A stretch of DNA of 6,211 nucleotides from Bacteroidales bacterium (lineage in GTDB: Bacteria > Bacteroidota > Bacteroidia > Bacteroidales > VadinHA17), in assembly GCA_017882245.1 (NCBI GenBank), contig JADGPV010000136.1, positions 1 through 6,211 on the forward strand, given 5' to 3'. The position numbers and the translations under genes are program-made. Position 1 is the first letter of the stretch, and each line of letters opens with the position of its first letter. The notes under the pieces are model-generated. The model was not told the origin of the DNA and made no database searches. It was given only the letters and a program-made list of their open reading frames with translations. This document shows positions 5,662 through 6,211 of the stretch, piece after piece.

Positions 5662-6211
5662 TTATTTGTTGCGGAAAGGTGAAAGACGATACCTCCTTAC
5701 AAACCTTATTAATTCATCAAGAGTGTCCCAGTTGTCAAAGAGATAATGCGGTGCATTAACTATTATCTGTCTTGTCTCAGGGTGCTCAGACCAGTAACTG
5801 ATAAGGTTTGATGCCCTGAATACCCGGTCTTCCGAGCCTATCAGCGAATAATCCCAGATAAAACCTGTTGCCACAGGTTCCATCATCCTGTTGTAGAGCC
5901 ACCGCAGCTCGTCATGGAGCGACTTTTCGGAACGGGAGGGTATATTCTGTCTGTTCATCTCAAACCGACTGCGTGTGCCGAAAACTCTGAGATAAAACTT
6001 ACCCATGCTGTAGTGTGAGATATTCTCGAGTGTTGCTTCAAATATTCTCAGGGGAATTCCATATTTATCATCAGCCGCCACAGGTGTACCGTTAATAGCG
6101 ATGGTCAGATCAGGTTTTATGCCCATCCTGCGACTGTAGTACTCTGCCGCCCATACTCCCAGAGACCACCCGATGACAGTCACTCTTTTGTACGTCTTCA
6201 TCTCCGGGAGA
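5662..6211 (-). CDS. bioG: BioG-type (DUF452) pimeloyl-ACP methyl ester esterase, partial, 5' end beyond the window
   Basis: BioG hydrolyses pimeloyl-ACP methyl ester to pimeloyl-ACP and methanol, the step that ends the BioC-dependent route to the biotin precursor (EC 3.1.1.85). The visible part shows the nucleophile motif VIGWSLGVWAAE (Ser codon at 6163-6165), INGTP, KYGIPLRIFEATLENIS, then WDYSLIGSEDRVF and NAPHYLFDNW. The likely catalytic Asp is encoded at 5827-5829 (SED) and His at 5746-5748 (APH). The first in-frame ATG is at 6201, but the frame stays open to the window edge (Leu-Pro-Glu before that Met). BioG proteins usually have some 50 or more residues with a beta strand and oxyanion region before the GWS motif, so this Met is probably internal and the real start lies outside. 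Expected neighbours such as bioC, bioF or bioA would be to the right. Confidence 0.85.
   Translation of the reverse strand, partial: LPEMKTYKRVTVIGWSLGVWAAEYYSRRMGIKPDLTIAINGTPVAADDKYGIPLRIFEATLENISHYSMGKFYLRVFGTRSRFEMNRQNIPSRSEKSLHDELRWLYNRMMEPVATGFIWDYSLIGSEDRVFRASNLISYWSEHPETRQIIVNAPHYLFDNWDTLDELIRFVRRYRLSPFRNK

Noticed and set aside
1..6211. CRISPR arrays, tRNA or rRNA genes, insertion sequences, riboswitches, attachment sites
   Set aside because: No regular repeats, cloverleaf or rRNA motifs, transposase motifs or structured leaders were seen by eye, and coding sequence fills almost the entire window.

Overview
The window looks like a stretch of chromosome from a member of the Bacteroidota, probably the Bacteroidales or a related order. 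Three things point there. The thioredoxin-fold protein carries the DUF5106 region typical of that phylum. The ABC ATPase has the 'ISDGE' signature loop, the Gln-less Q-loop and the C-terminal tail seen in Bacteroidota metallophore importers. The best promoter-like motif is TAAATTTG, which fits the Bacteroidota -7 consensus TAnnTTTG. This assignment is inference from protein style; no rRNA or other marker gene is present.

Layout. Bases 1-2058 (+ strand) hold the last two genes of a metallophore-type ABC importer operon: a FecCD/BtuC-family permease (11-1051) and its ATPase (1051-2058). They overlap by one base (TGATG), and the first bases look like the end of another gene of the same operon. 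On the minus strand, a ComB-like 2-phosphosulfolactate phosphatase (4238-3537) is followed after 51 bases by an exported DUF5106/thioredoxin protein with a CGHC active site (3485-2037). An 82-base intergenic region (4239-4320) separates comB from the divergent YihY/BrkB-family membrane protein (4321-5658), which has an added C-terminal domain resembling a winged helix. A BioG-type pimeloyl-ACP methyl ester esterase (minus strand, from 5662 through the right edge) is cut by the window end.

How the genes relate. The permease and ATPase must work as one complex that imports an iron-siderophore, haem or corrinoid across the inner membrane; the sequence does not say which. comB and the thioredoxin-like gene are probably cotranscribed, but no shared pathway is evident. 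BioG belongs to biotin precursor synthesis and probably has biotin genes beyond the right edge. Both convergent junctions are extremely tight: the ATPase and thioredoxin genes overlap by 22 bases at their 3' ends, and yihY and bioG are 3 bases apart. Neither junction has an intergenic terminator.

I found no mobile element, CRISPR array, RNA gene, riboswitch or clearly new system. The window is coding-dense and there is no gene-free stretch over 100 bases. The more interesting points are the YihY fusion, the ComB gene without coenzyme M genes beside it, and the antisense 3' overlap.
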